Shown: positions 15,809 to 25,104 of the stretch, piece after piece
How positions within the stretch are numbered: the first letter of the stretch is position 1
How the letters are laid out: each line of letters begins with the position of its first letter
Program-made: the position numbers and the translations under genes
Notes under the pieces: generated by a model
What the model saw: only the letters and a program-made list of their open reading frames with translations
What the model was told of the DNA's origin: nothing
The model's database searches: none
Source: Lentibacillus siamensis
GTDB taxonomy: Bacteria; Bacillota; Bacilli; Bacillales; Amphibacillaceae
DNA length: 64,000 nt
Direction of reading: 5' to 3'
NCBI RefSeq assembly: GCF_039522605.1
Contig: NZ_BAAADS010000015.1
Location: forward strand, 110,769-174,768

Positions 15809-16675
15809 ATGAACACAGTTATTGAAACAGCATTACGTGAAGCAGGTGATGATACGAAGCCGGCAACGGTAAAAAAATCGCATGGCGGCTCCATCAATGA
15901 GAGTTATTTTGTGGAGACGGGACAGCAGAAATATTTCATTAAATACCACCCGAATGCCCCGGAACGATTTTTTGAATTGGAAGCAAAAGGGCTGGAGCGG
16001 ATTAAGCAAACAAACTCCATTTCTGTTCCGGATGTAATGGCGTATTCTGATGATAAAGGAAGTGCCTATCTGGTGCTGGAATGGGTGGAAGGCTCCAAAA
16101 CAGCACAAACCGAAAGCATGCTGGGTGACCGGATTGCCCGGATGCATCAGGCAGTTGGCGAGCAGCATGGTTTTTCCGATGATACATTTATCGGGGTATT
16201 GCCGCAGCCGAATGGACTGTTCAACAGCTGGGTGGAATATTACCGTGACCGTCGGCTGGCCGCACAGTTGAAGCAGGGAATCAATCAAAAGAGCATTACG
16301 GGAAAGCGGCGTGATCGGCTGGAAAAACTGATTAATGATCTGGACAAGTGGATTCCGATTGATGCTGCCCCGTCCTATCTGCACGGTGATTTATGGGGTG
16401 GTAACTGGCTGGTTGGTGCTGGTGGTATACCATATGTGATCGATCCGTCATTTCTCTATGGTGACCGTCATTTCGAACTGGCGTTTACTGAACTTTTTGG
16501 CGGATATTCCGCTGACTTTTATCAGGCTTATAAAGAGCGTTTTCCGCTGATGCCAGATTATGAGGATGTTAAACCGTTGTACCAGTTGTATTATTTGCTT
16601 GTTCACCTGAATATTTTTGGTGAAATGTATGGTGGAGCAGTCGATTCTGTTCTGAAACAATACGTTGGCAAATAG
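15809..16675 (+). CDS. Fructosamine kinase family protein
   Basis: About 288 residues with an aminoglycoside-phosphotransferase-like kinase fold, fitting ketosamine-3-kinase/FN3K: GGSINESYFVET (N-lobe), YFIKYHPNA with the ATP Lys, LVLEWVEG hinge, LHGDLWGGNW catalytic loop (around 190-200) and VIDPSFLYGDRHFELAF for metal binding. The family phosphorylates sugar-amine adducts to trigger deglycation. ATG at 15809 (6 bases after GGAGG) is preferred over the adjacent ATG at 15806. Follows the ABC-F gene by 44 bases without a terminator, so read-through is likely. Confidence 0.88.
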   Translation: MNTVIETALREAGDDTKPATVKKSHGGSINESYFVETGQQKYFIKYHPNAPERFFELEAKGLERIKQTNSISVPDVMAYSDDKGSAYLVLEWVEGSKTAQTESMLGDRIARMHQAVGEQHGFSDDTFIGVLPQPNGLFNSWVEYYRDRRLAAQLKQGINQKSITGKRRDRLEKLINDLDKWIPIDAAPSYLHGDLWGGNWLVGAGGIPYVIDPSFLYGDRHFELAFTELFGGYSADFYQAYKERFPLMPDYEDVKPLYQLYYLLVHLNIFGEMYGGAVDSVLKQYVGK

Positions 16676-16793
16676 TTTTTGACACATTCTTGTTGCACTT
16701 GGAGAAGGTTGCGTGTAGTTTGTCACATCCCGCATTGCCGGAAATGTTGTATGATAGGGTAGGATTGGATATAGCTTGTTGGGGGGAATGAAG

Positions 16794-17246
16794 GTGACTT
16801 TCTATGACCTGCTTGTTTTTGTACATGTTTTTTCAGCAATATTAGGACTGGGCCCCGGTTTTGTGATGATTTATATTGTAACGAAAGCAAACAATTTAAC
16901 CGAATTGAAACATGCCTACATCATCCGGAACAGGCTGCACATCTTTGTAATGGTTGGCGGAACATTGCTTTTGATTACCGGGCTATGGATGGGATTGCTG
17001 CACCATTATTTATTTCAGCAAGGATGGTATGTGACAAGTCTTGTATTGTACCTGATTGCGCTTGGATTCGGCCCGACCGTTTTATCACCACGTTCCAAAC
17101 CGGTAAAAGCATTGCTGGAAAAATCAAACGGGGAAGAAATACCACCCGAATATTTCATTCTTTCCAAGAAGCTGTTTTTCTTTGAGCGTATTGAAAACAC
17201 ACTATTTTTAATTGTGATTGCATTGATGATATTGAAGCCGTTTTGA
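16794..17246 (+). CDS. DUF2269-type integral membrane protein
   Basis: About 150 residues with four predicted membrane segments (about 5-25, 45-70, 75-95, 125-148). An N-terminal YDLLVFVHVFSAILGLG with an in-membrane His is typical of small DUF2269 proteins; RLHIFVMVGG carries a second. The GTG at 16794 lies 7 bases after GGGGGG; an ATG two codons earlier is too close to the site. No function is known. Ends convergent to fruA with a 20-bp array between. Confidence 0.7.
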   Translation: MTFYDLLVFVHVFSAILGLGPGFVMIYIVTKANNLTELKHAYIIRNRLHIFVMVGGTLLLITGLWMGLLHHYLFQQGWYVTSLVLYLIALGFGPTVLSPRSKPVKALLEKSNGEEIPPEYFILSKKLFFFERIENTLFLIVIALMILKPF

Positions 17247-17269
17247 CAAGGCTAATGGAGTAGCTGATG

Positions 17270-17370
17270 TATCGGGAGAAAAATAGATTATATCGGCAGA
17301 ACAGCAAACATATCGGGATAAGAACGATTATATCGTGAGAATAAAAAATATCAACGGAACAATAGCAACA
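17270..17370. repeat. About 20-bp array with TATCGGGA core
   Basis: Units starting TATCGG or TATCGT at 17270, 17291, 17311, 17331 and a degenerate one at 17349. Lies between the DUF2269 gene and fruA, which converge. Sequence unrelated to the other arrays but with the same period. Confidence 0.7.
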
Positions 17371-17392
17371 ACAACGATACCTCGCAATAATT

Positions 17393-17425
17393 AAAAAGGG
17401 AGCATACAACAATTTGTAAGCTCCC
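17393..17425 (-). terminator. Terminator of the fru operon
   Basis: Stem GGGAGCTTACAA / TTGTATGCTCCC followed on the minus strand by TTTTT, just past the fruA stop codon. Confidence 0.85.
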
Positions 17426-17432
17426 GTCTTGT

Positions 17433-19328
17433 TTATGCAGTAACCTTCTTTTTTAATATGCCCGCCATTATCGCTGTAATGACAGCGCCGATGATAATGG
17501 ATGCAAGATAGAGCAATGCTTGGCCTAGGCCGCCAACCAGGCCGATGACAAAGATGCCGCCATGTGGCGCGCGCAGGCCAATATCAAACAGCATGCTCAG
17601 GCCACCCGCAACGGCCGCTCCGACCATGGTTGACGGGATTACCCGTGCAGGATCGGCTGCCGCAAACGGGATGACACCTTCCGTAACGAAGCAGATGCCA
17701 AGCGGATAGGCGGTTTTGCCGGCTTCCCGTTCTTCTTTGGAATAACGATTCTTAAACAATGTAGTCGAAATTGCCATTCCAAGCGGTGGAACCATACCAC
17801 CGGCCATGACGGCAGCCATGAATGCATAGTTTCCTGCATCAAGCATAGCGATACCGAACGTGTATGCAGCCTTGTTAACCGGACCGCCCATGTCAAAGGC
17901 CATCATCGCGCCTAAAATAATACCGACAATAATCTGGTTAGTGCCGCCCATACTTTCCAGGAAAGTCGAGATGCCAGTATAAACCTGTGTCAGCGGCGGG
18001 TTGATTACCATCATAATCAGTCCTGTGATGGCAATGCTGAATAATGGGTAAAATAATACCGGTTTTAATCCTTCGAGTGCATCCGGTAGGCCTGAAAAGA
18101 TTTTCTTGATCAGTACGGTCAAATAGCCTGCCAGAAAACCTGCAATAAGTCCGCCGAGAAAGCCTGATCCGCCGGTTGCACCTTCTGCGCCTGAAACCGT
18201 GATGGCTATTAAGCCGCCGACCATACCTGGTGCAAAGCCAGGCCGGTCAGCGATACTGGATGCGATAAATCCGGCTAGAACAGGAACCATCAGGAAGAAT
18301 GCTTTCCCGCCGCCAATCGTATTGAGCATCGCGGCAAACGCATTGTATTGGGAACTTTCCGGATCAGCCGAATTGATACCCCACAGAAAAGAAAGGGCGA
18401 TTAAAATACCACCGCCGACAACAAATGGCAGCATGTTGGAAACACCATTCATCAGATGTTTGTAAAATCCGCTTCGTCCATCTTTCTCAGAAGACGTTTC
18501 GCTGGCTGATGCTTCATGTTCATATACCGGCGCATTTTCATTAACCGCGCGATTCAGCAAATCTTCCGCTTCATGAATTGCTTTGCCGACACCGGTTTCA
18601 ATGACAGGTTTACCGTGAAAGCGGGACATTTCAACTTTTGTATCTGCTGCTACAATAATTGTGTCCGCTTCTTCAATGTCCTTCTCTGTTAGCCTGTTTT
18701 TAACGCCACCAGAACCATTTGTTTCCACCTTGATGGAAATTCCCATATCATTGGCAGTTTCCGATAATTTTTCGGCTGCCATGTACGTGTGCGCGATACC
18801 GGTTGGACAGGCAGTTACTGCAAGAATTCTTTGATCTGACCCGGCAGATTCTTCTTCTGTTGGCCCATCGACCTCGTTTTCCTTGTCATTAACTGCCTGC
18901 AGCACCTCTTCCTCAGACGTTGCATCGAGCACTTGTTGCCGGAAGTTTTCGTCCATCAGAAAAGTTGATAAGCGGGAAAGCGCCTCCAGATGGTCATTGT
19001 TGGCACCTTCACTTGCTGCAATCATGAAAAATAAATTGGCGGGTTGTCCATCCAGCGATTCAAAGTCAACCCCGGATTTAGATCGTCCGAACGCAATGGC
19101 TGGTGTTTTAACTGCGGCTGACTTGGCGTGCGGAATGGCGATTCCTTCTCCGATACCGGTCGTGCTCTGTTCTTCCCGCTCCATTATGCTATTTTTGAAA
19201 GCCTCCTTGTCCTCCAGTTTACCGGCATGGTCAAGCTGATCTGCTAATTCGTCAAGCACTTCCTGTTTGGAATCGGCATGCAGGTCAAGAATGATTGTTT
19301 CATTGCTTAACAGTTCCGTTATCTTCAT
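17433..19328 (-). CDS. fruA: PTS fructose transporter subunit IIABC
   Basis: Imports fructose and phosphorylates it to fructose 1-phosphate. 631 residues with the order IIA-IIB-IIC. IIA: phospho-His in GIGEGIAIPHAKS (about residue 66). IIB: phospho-Cys in AVTACPTGIAHTYMAAEKL (about 175). IIC: about eight to ten membrane segments from 290 onward, with GGPVNKAAY typical of fructose IIC. Acidic linkers separate the domains. Ends the fruR-fruK-fruA operon. Confidence 0.95.
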   Translation of the reverse strand: MKITELLSNETIILDLHADSKQEVLDELADQLDHAGKLEDKEAFKNSIMEREEQSTTGIGEGIAIPHAKSAAVKTPAIAFGRSKSGVDFESLDGQPANLFFMIAASEGANNDHLEALSRLSTFLMDENFRQQVLDATSEEEVLQAVNDKENEVDGPTEEESAGSDQRILAVTACPTGIAHTYMAAEKLSETANDMGISIKVETNGSGGVKNRLTEKDIEEADTIIVAADTKVEMSRFHGKPVIETGVGKAIHEAEDLLNRAVNENAPVYEHEASASETSSEKDGRSGFYKHLMNGVSNMLPFVVGGGILIALSFLWGINSADPESSQYNAFAAMLNTIGGGKAFFLMVPVLAGFIASSIADRPGFAPGMVGGLIAITVSGAEGATGGSGFLGGLIAGFLAGYLTVLIKKIFSGLPDALEGLKPVLFYPLFSIAITGLIMMVINPPLTQVYTGISTFLESMGGTNQIIVGIILGAMMAFDMGGPVNKAAYTFGIAMLDAGNYAFMAAVMAGGMVPPLGMAISTTLFKNRYSKEEREAGKTAYPLGICFVTEGVIPFAAADPARVIPSTMVGAAVAGGLSMLFDIGLRAPHGGIFVIGLVGGLGQALLYLASIIIGAVITAIMAGILKKKVTA

Positions 19329-19343
19329 TTTGTCACATCCTTT

Positions 19344-20252
19344 TTAAAGTTGATTAATACGAACTTCCGAAACAAGTGAGGCTACATCTTCTTTGCTGCA
19401 TAAATCCATCTGGAAAGCAGTTGCACTCCCAGCAGCAACACCGTACCGAAATGCTTCTTCAGGATTCTGGTTTTGTAAATACGATGCAATAAAGCCTGAT
19501 ACCAATGAGTCCCCTGCTCCGACTGTATTCACTGCTGTTCCATCAGGCGGCGTGGCATCCCATTTGCTATTTCCCGAAACAAGCAGAGCGCCTTCCTTCC
19601 CCATAGAAACGATAACGTGTTCAACATCATCAGTTAGCCTTGTGGCGTAATGAAATGCTTCGCTTTTACTTGTAATTGTGGTATCAAATAGTTGGCCAAG
19701 TTCATCCTGATTCGGTTTGATCAGGAAAGGCCTGGTTGAAATCAACCTGGCAAGAGCAGGACCTGATGTATCCAGCACGAATCGAATTCCACATTTGGAA
19801 CAATTTTCTGCAAGTTGCTGGTAAAAAGATGCTGGAATCGAATCCGGCAGACTGCCTGCAAGTACGAACCAATCACCTTCATGCAGTACGTTGATTTTTT
19901 CCAGTAACAAGGCTTGCTGCTCCGGTGCTATTTTGGGTCCTGGACCGTTTAACTCAGTTTCTTTACCGGATTTTATTTTGACGTTAATTCGTGTTATTCC
20001 GTTTGTATCAATAAAATCAGTATGAATTCCTTCTTGCTGTAAAAAATCCGCAATATAGTCTCCGGTAAATCCACCGGTAAATCCAAGTGCTGTGCTTTGA
20101 ACACTCAACCGCTTCAGCACTCTCGATACATTGATGCCTTTACCTCCTGGATAATAATACACGTCATTTGCACGGTTTAATGTGCCGGTATTAAAGTCCG
20201 AAAGATATGTTGTGTAGTCAATGGATGGCGTAAATGTACATGTGTAGATCAA
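19344..20252 (-). CDS. fruK: 1-phosphofructokinase
   Basis: PfkB-family kinase turning fructose 1-phosphate into fructose 1,6-bisphosphate. 302 residues: PGGKGINVSRVL (about 37-48), the GPGPK anion region, and AVNTVGAGDSLVSGF with the catalytic Asp (about 250). The TTG start follows GGAGGTATCCAC, and its codon overlaps the fruR stop (TTGA), so translation is coupled. Tagatose-6-phosphate kinase is the other close family, but the neighbours settle the call. Confidence 0.94.
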   Translation of the reverse strand: MIYTCTFTPSIDYTTYLSDFNTGTLNRANDVYYYPGGKGINVSRVLKRLSVQSTALGFTGGFTGDYIADFLQQEGIHTDFIDTNGITRINVKIKSGKETELNGPGPKIAPEQQALLLEKINVLHEGDWFVLAGSLPDSIPASFYQQLAENCSKCGIRFVLDTSGPALARLISTRPFLIKPNQDELGQLFDTTITSKSEAFHYATRLTDDVEHVIVSMGKEGALLVSGNSKWDATPPDGTAVNTVGAGDSLVSGFIASYLQNQNPEEAFRYGVAAGSATAFQMDLCSKEDVASLVSEVRINQL

Positions 20253-21001
20253 GTGGATACCTCCGTGACGTCTGTTCGTTCAGCCAAATGCTGTATTTCA
20301 TTTTTTTGCAGATTGCCAGTAATCAGTGCTGCATCAGATAAGTCGTAAATCTTTGCGAAACTGACCTGATTGTATTTTGCATGATCCGCCAGCACGTAAG
20401 ATTTTTTTGCCATTGTGGAAGCCGTGTATTTAACGTGGGCTTCGTCCGGATCAGGCGTCGTATAGCCATATAATATATGATACCCATTCACACCAAGAAA
20501 ACATTTATCAAATCGGTAATTTTTCAATGACTGAATTGCCTGTGGTCCAATTAATGCGCTTGTCTTGGATTTAATTAGGCCGCCGGTTAAATACGTTTGG
20601 ATGTCATTTTCAATTAATGCATCCAAATGTGTTAACCCGTTCGTCACAACGACAACATCTTTCTCCTTCAGAAAAGGGATCAGCTGTAAAGTAGTTGTGC
20701 CTGCATCAAGGAAAATACAGTCACCATCACTCACGAATGACGCTGCATGTTTGGCTATTGCTCGTTTTTCCTGAATGTTTTTGGCTGATTTTTCAGTGAT
20801 GCTGTATTCTTTTCGTTTTCGTTCCGTTAATGTTGCACCACCATGAATCCGTGCCAGTTCACCATTATTCTCAAGGGTCGATAAATCCCGTCTGATGGTC
20901 GACTCGGAAGCATTTGTTTTATCGATGATGTCCTGCAATGTAATGGTTTGTTTATCCTGCAATAAATTTAAAATCGTTTGATGCCGTTCTGTTGTAAGCA
21001 T
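20249..21001 (-). CDS. fruR: DeoR-family repressor of the fru operon
   Basis: 250 residues. N-terminal DeoR helix-turn-helix (TLQDIIDKTNASESTIRRDLSTLE, about 19-42) and a C-terminal sugar-phosphate sensor domain (DGDCIFLDAGTTT near 97; VVTNGL; FLGVNGY). First gene of fruRKA and autoregulated in relatives. Its expected effector is fructose 1-phosphate. TGATT repeats overlap its own promoter, consistent with an operator. Confidence 0.92.
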   Translation of the reverse strand: MLTTERHQTILNLLQDKQTITLQDIIDKTNASESTIRRDLSTLENNGELARIHGGATLTERKRKEYSITEKSAKNIQEKRAIAKHAASFVSDGDCIFLDAGTTTLQLIPFLKEKDVVVVTNGLTHLDALIENDIQTYLTGGLIKSKTSALIGPQAIQSLKNYRFDKCFLGVNGYHILYGYTTPDPDEAHVKYTASTMAKKSYVLADHAKYNQVSFAKIYDLSDAALITGNLQKNEIQHLAERTDVTEVST

Positions 21002-21030
21002 GTTACCACCTTGTATTTTTATTTGAGTTC

Positions 21031-21059
21031 AGTATAAAGCAAGCGGTTGCAAAAATCAA
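21031..21059 (-). promoter_or_regulatory. fru operon promoter
   Basis: TTGATT (21059-21054), a 17-base spacer, TATACT (21036-21031) on the minus strand. Confidence 0.75.
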
Positions 21060-21091
21060 TCATAAACAATCAAAATTAATCAATTTCAATC
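21054..21091 (-). promoter_or_regulatory. Candidate FruR operator: phased TGATT repeats
   Basis: On the minus strand, TGATTGAAATTGATT, then TTTTGATTG and ATGATTGATT follow one another at roughly 10-base steps and run into the -35 box. DeoR-type repressors use direct repeats of this kind; assignment to FruR is inferred from position. Confidence 0.55.
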
Positions 21092-21095
21092 AGAG

Positions 21096-21124
21096 TTGTC
21101 TGTTATGTTTATTCAAGATATAAT
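21096..21124 (+). promoter_or_regulatory. Promoter of the HD-domain gene
   Basis: TTGTCT (21096-21101), 17-base spacer, TATAAT (21119-21124), divergent from the fru promoter. Confidence 0.75.
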
Positions 21125-21166
21125 CGGGAATTATAGATTGGAAATAGACGGAGAGGAGGATGATGA

Positions 21167-21697
21167 ATGCGTAACGTGAAACTGGAAGATATTTTTACAC
21201 ACCCGGTTACACAGAAACACTTGGGAAGGTCCGGGGTCGCCCATGCCATTGCCGTCGCGGAATATGCTTATATGTTTGCCAAACGGTATCAGGCAGATCC
21301 TGATCTTGCAACTAAAGCTGCACTGCTGCATGATGTGGGCCATTACAATTGGTATCGTAATGGCGAATGGGATTACGAACTGTACAAGGAAAATGATATT
21401 CATGCCATTAAAGGGGCGAGCCGTGCGCACAAGCTGCTGATTCGAATTGGTGAGGATCCGGAAGCAGCAAAAGAAATTGCGGTTGCCATTTTACTGCACA
21501 CGGATTCCTATTTGCCTAACGGTGAATTGAAATTAAAACCGCTTCAAAAAGTTGTGGCACTGGCAGATGAAGCAGATGAGGAAACCGGTGGAAACCATCA
21601 TTATAAAACAGTTGCCGATCATATGGCATTGGAGCGGATTCGTGCACTTGATGCCCGTATCGACAGTGAGATGAAACAACCGCATGAAATTGGATAA
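21167..21697 (+). CDS. HD-domain phosphohydrolase
   Basis: 176 residues with the HD metal site: His in HAIAVAEYAYMFA (about 27), LLHDVGHY with the HD pair (about 54), IAVAILLHTDS (about 107) and LADEAD (about 127). Such proteins are metal-dependent phosphohydrolases, often for nucleotides. AGAGGAGG precedes the ATG. Monocistronic with its own promoter and terminator region. Substrate unknown. Confidence 0.8.
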   Translation: MRNVKLEDIFTHPVTQKHLGRSGVAHAIAVAEYAYMFAKRYQADPDLATKAALLHDVGHYNWYRNGEWDYELYKENDIHAIKGASRAHKLLIRIGEDPEAAKEIAVAILLHTDSYLPNGELKLKPLQKVVALADEADEETGGNHHYKTVADHMALERIRALDARIDSEMKQPHEIG

Positions 21698-21705
21698 TCA
21701 ATGCA

Positions 21706-21735
21706 TCAAAAAAGCGCACATTTTTTATGCGCGCT
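21706..21735 (-). terminator. Terminator of the carboxypeptidase gene
   Basis: Minus-strand stem AGCGCGCAT / ATGTGCGCT followed by six T, directly after the stop codon at 21743. The A-rich opposite side may also serve the HD gene. Confidence 0.75.
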
Positions 21736-21742
21736 CCTCATT

Positions 21743-22759
21743 TCATTTCTTCCCTAAAAATTCTTCTAGCGTAATGCCTTTTTTCATGATTTCGGTGGCA
21801 GCCTTTTCCCCGACATAACGGAGATGCCATGGTTCGTACTGATATTTCGTGATCGTTTCTTTGTCTTTCGGGTAGCGGATGATAAAGCCATATTCCGCTG
21901 CGTGTTCCTTCAGCCATTGTCCTTCATCGGTTTTTCCGAAATCAGTGTTTAAATGGAACCCGACATCAGGGCTGGTAACATCCATTGTCAGTCCTGTCTG
22001 GTGCTCGCTTTCACCTGGACGGGCGCTGACATTATTGGCGGCTTCTTCGCCATATGCCTCCACATTGGAAGCGAAAATGGCATCCTGTCTGTCATATGAC
22101 CTGTATCCGGATTGCGCAAACAGCTCAAGCCCTGCCTGATCGTTTGCTGCATGAAACAATTTCTCCAGCGCATTTGCGGCAACTTTCCGCATCTGTTTTT
22201 TTTCATGAAACCCGTCAAACGGAAAATTCACATCAGGTACGACCAGATTTTTTGGTTTGAAGCCATCCGGCAAAGAATGTTCTTTATTTACGAGCTCAAG
22301 GACTTCATGCGGATTCGTTACAACTTTTTTATTGCCATCCGGTTTGTTTAACGCGGATCCGGGAGTCAGGGTTTTGTTTGAATCCAGTTTTTGCTGTAAC
22401 GCCTTTTTGGTCACTTTGTTATAAATTCCGGTAATCGGCAGTCTTCCCTGTTGCATTTGAAAGTCTGTAACAGCCCAGGTAGTCATCTCGTCAAACTTAC
22501 TTGTGATTGAAATCTGGTAGCCGAGCTGATTCAATACCTGCTGCAATGCCTTCACATCTTCGCCCTGATCCGTTTTCTGCAACACAGGTTCAGGCAGTGT
22601 TGCTTTATTCTGGTCAGGCGTCTCGTTTTTATTGGCCGTATTTTTTTCACTGTTTGGTGCCTGGCTGCTGGTTTGTGTGCCATCATTTGTACAGGCAACC
22701 GTTAAAAGCACCACTGCAACAAGTGCCGCAGCTATTGGCAGAACCTTCTTCAACATCAT
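21743..22759 (-). CDS. D-Ala-D-Ala (VanY/LdcB-type) carboxypeptidase lipoprotein
   Basis: Trims peptidoglycan stem peptides outside the membrane. 338 residues: lipoprotein signal with lipobox LTVAC (Cys23), a low-complexity Asn/Lys/Thr linker, a peptidoglycan-binding repeat (about 65-125, VKALQQVLNQLGYQ), then the VanY/M15B domain with SGYRSYDRQ (about 217), the Zn ligands in SEHQTGLTMDVTSP (about 247-260), and EPWHLRYVG (about 315). Resembles B. subtilis YodJ/LdcB; whether it cuts D,D or L,D bonds is not clear from sequence. Both ATGs at the start are usable. Confidence 0.9.
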   Translation of the reverse strand: MMLKKVLPIAAALVAVVLLTVACTNDGTQTSSQAPNSEKNTANKNETPDQNKATLPEPVLQKTDQGEDVKALQQVLNQLGYQISITSKFDEMTTWAVTDFQMQQGRLPITGIYNKVTKKALQQKLDSNKTLTPGSALNKPDGNKKVVTNPHEVLELVNKEHSLPDGFKPKNLVVPDVNFPFDGFHEKKQMRKVAANALEKLFHAANDQAGLELFAQSGYRSYDRQDAIFASNVEAYGEEAANNVSARPGESEHQTGLTMDVTSPDVGFHLNTDFGKTDEGQWLKEHAAEYGFIIRYPKDKETITKYQYEPWHLRYVGEKAATEIMKKGITLEEFLGKK

Positions 22760-22951
22760 ATTCTCTCCCCGTCTTTTCTATATCTTTACACATCATAACA
22801 CTTGGATAAATTCGCCGTCCATGTCATTTATAATTATAATTTTTGTGTGAAAATTCCATGATTTGCGGTAGACTGGAATCAGGAAGTTTTGAAAAGTAAT
22901 TAAATGGGATCTTGAATGTTAACTGCAAATTTTATGAAGGAGGTTACGTTT

Positions 22952-23794
22952 GTGACAGAGATTGTAAGTGTTAAGTGGCTTGCAGAACAAATGAAGGAGC
23001 ACCCGGAAAACATTGTAATTGTTGATGTTCGTTTTCAGTTGACGGACGATCAAGCAGGCAGAAAGACGTATTTGGACGGGCATATTCCAGGTGCAGTGTA
23101 TTTGGATTTAAATAAGGATTTATCCGATAAACCGGCGAAACATGGCGGAAATCATCCATTGCCGGATATGGAAACCTTTACGGCGAAAATCGGTCATATC
23201 GGTATTGATAATGATACGACGGTGGTTGTCTATGGAAAGGGTAATGATATGTTTGCCGGTCGCTTGTGGTGGCTGCTGCGGTATGTTGGGCATGAAAAGG
23301 CTTATATACTGGACGGTGGATTTGAAGAGTGGGTCAGTCAGGGTTATGAAGTTTCAACTGATATTCCGAAGCTGGAAGCAAAGTCATTTAAACCAAGTAT
23401 TCAGGAAGATGCAGCAGTTGATATGGAACAGGTAAAAGAAAAGCTTGATAAACAGTCTGCCATTTTAATAGATTCGCGCGGGAAAGACAGGTATCTGGGA
23501 AAAACTGAACCACTTTATGCGAAGGCGGGTCATATTCCGGGGGCCAAAAACTATTTTTGGAAAAATGTTTTGGATGAAGAAGGCAAATGGAAGAACGAAG
23601 CTGACCTAAAAGAAAATTTTAAAGATTTGCCAAAAGATAAAGAGATAATCGTTTCGTGCGGGTCAGGGGTTTCTGCAACGCCAAATGTCCTTGCATTAAA
23701 GGCGGCCGGGTTTGAAAATGTTAAACTGTACCCGGGCAGCTACAGTGACTGGATTTCCTATGAAGAAAATGAAGTGGAGAAGAAGGAAGAGTGA
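22952..23794 (+). CDS. Tandem-rhodanese sulfurtransferase
   Basis: About 280 residues with two rhodanese domains. The first (about 1-125) lacks a catalytic Cys. The second (about 160-278) carries the active loop VSCGSGVSATPN with the nucleophilic cysteine. Loop CGSGVSA is nearer 3-mercaptopyruvate sulfurtransferase than thiosulfate enzymes (CRxGx), so mercaptopyruvate is the more probable donor. The GTG is chosen because AAGGAGG lies 8 bases upstream; the frame opens 36 bases earlier. Three bases before tag, so co-transcribed. Confidence 0.88.
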   Translation: MTEIVSVKWLAEQMKEHPENIVIVDVRFQLTDDQAGRKTYLDGHIPGAVYLDLNKDLSDKPAKHGGNHPLPDMETFTAKIGHIGIDNDTTVVVYGKGNDMFAGRLWWLLRYVGHEKAYILDGGFEEWVSQGYEVSTDIPKLEAKSFKPSIQEDAAVDMEQVKEKLDKQSAILIDSRGKDRYLGKTEPLYAKAGHIPGAKNYFWKNVLDEEGKWKNEADLKENFKDLPKDKEIIVSCGSGVSATPNVLALKAAGFENVKLYPGSYSDWISYEENEVEKKEE

Positions 23795-23797
23795 CAA

Positions 23798-24367
23798 ATG
23801 GACAAAAATCGCTGTGAATGGGTAACCAATGAACAAATTTATATCGATTATCACGATTACGAATGGGGAAAACCGACACATGATGACCAGGAACTGTTTG
23901 AAATGCTCCTGCTGGAAGGCGCTCAAGCCGGACTAAGCTGGATTACGATTTTGAAACGCCGGGACAATTACCGGAAAGCATTTGATCATTTCGATCCGGT
24001 CAAAGTCAGTCAATATGATGATTGGAAAAGAGAAGAATTGCTGCAGGATGAAGGAATTATTCGAAATAAACTTAAGGTAAACGCTTTTATAAACAATGCA
24101 AGGCAGTTCCTGAAAATCCAGGAGGAGTACGGCAGTTTTGACAGCTATATTTGGCAGTTTGTTGGCGGTGAACCGGTTTTGAATAATTGGAAGCGGCATG
24201 AGGATGTGCCGGATTTCACCGACGAATCGAAACAGATGAGCAAGGACTTAAAGAAACGCGGATTTAAATTTGTCGGTCCAACGATTTGTTATGCTTTCAT
24301 GCAATCAACGGGTATGGTGAATGATCATACGAAAGATTGTTTTTTGTATCATGGTAATACAGAATAA
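23798..24367 (+). CDS. tag: DNA-3-methyladenine glycosylase I
   Basis: Base-excision repair enzyme removing 3-methyladenine. 189 residues. CEWVTNEQIYIDYHDYEWGKP and the C-terminal H-x-x-x-C (HTKDCF, about 177-182) are the zinc-snap residues of Tag; LLEGAQAGLSWITILKRR (about 38-55) is the family's helix-hairpin core with the catalytic Glu. FKFVGPTICYAFMQSTGMVNDH closes the domain. Coupled to the rhodanese gene and followed by a strong terminator. Confidence 0.94.
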   Translation: MDKNRCEWVTNEQIYIDYHDYEWGKPTHDDQELFEMLLLEGAQAGLSWITILKRRDNYRKAFDHFDPVKVSQYDDWKREELLQDEGIIRNKLKVNAFINNARQFLKIQEEYGSFDSYIWQFVGGEPVLNNWKRHEDVPDFTDESKQMSKDLKKRGFKFVGPTICYAFMQSTGMVNDHTKDCFLYHGNTE

Positions 24368-24405
24368 AGCAGCTTCCTTCCTTTGATGGAAGGAAGCTGT
24401 TTTTC
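24368..24405 (+). terminator. Terminator after tag
   Basis: Stem CAGCTTCCTTCC / GGAAGGAAGCTG followed by TTTTTC. Confidence 0.88.
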
Positions 24406-24490
24406 TTTCCTGGAGAACACCTCTTGAAATCCATCCGCATATTCTAGTACAATGCGAAAATGTGCGCGTATTTGGATGGGGGGTTATATC

Positions 24491-25006
24491 GTGAACAGTA
24501 TTTTTCTCGAGCAGAAGGAGACAAAGAGTAAAGACGAACTGAAACAGGAACTGGATACATTGGAAATACAGCTGTTTCGGATGCAGGAAAATATAAAAGA
24601 GATTGCTAAACATGCTGAAGTGATCAGCATTGATCAAACAAAAGACAATGACTGGGTTGTCATTTATGCATATAAAGAAGAATCAACCTGCCAGCTGATG
24701 TTGCATAACTGCGCTAGGCCTTATCGTGGAAAATGGAATTCCGCCATTGAAGCAGAATACAAAGATGACAGCAACTTGCACATCGCTGATATAAAGGGCG
24801 AGGAAGATAGAGGATATGGTTCAATTCTGATGAAACATTTAAAAGATGTTGTAAGAGAAGATAATGTGCAATACATTACTGGTGACATTGTTAAGCGGGA
24901 CTTTGACCATGTAGAGCGATTAAAACATTTTTACAGCAAGCATTATTTTGATGTGAAGATAGACCATCAGGAACAGTATGGTAAAATAGTTTGGAATGAT
25001 GGGTGA
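24491..25006 (+). CDS. GNAT-like acetyltransferase, function unknown
   Basis: About 171 residues. An N-terminal charged coiled-coil (about 8-40) precedes a domain with DRGYGSILMKHLKDVV (about 118-133), which fits the acetyl-CoA pyrophosphate loop R-G-x-G of GNAT enzymes, and a C-terminal FYSKHYFDVKID strand. A GTG start is preferred (GGGGGG 7 bases before); the frame opens 39 bases earlier. Some prophage proteins share this coiled-coil plus GNAT layout. No substrate is suggested by neighbours. Confidence 0.6.
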   Translation: MNSIFLEQKETKSKDELKQELDTLEIQLFRMQENIKEIAKHAEVISIDQTKDNDWVVIYAYKEESTCQLMLHNCARPYRGKWNSAIEAEYKDDSNLHIADIKGEEDRGYGSILMKHLKDVVREDNVQYITGDIVKRDFDHVERLKHFYSKHYFDVKIDHQEQYGKIVWNDG

Positions 25007-25008
25007 GG

Positions 25009-25053
25009 AAGGCTATTTCTATGTTGTATGGGAGGAAATAGCCTTTCTTTTTT
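25009..25053 (+). terminator. Terminator after the GNAT-like gene
   Basis: Stem AAGGCTATTTC / GAAATAGCCTT followed by TCTTTTTT. Confidence 0.8.
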
Positions 25054-25104
25054 AATAGCACCAGGAAACTATAAAATTTAATACTTGTGTATAATTTTTA
25101 TATT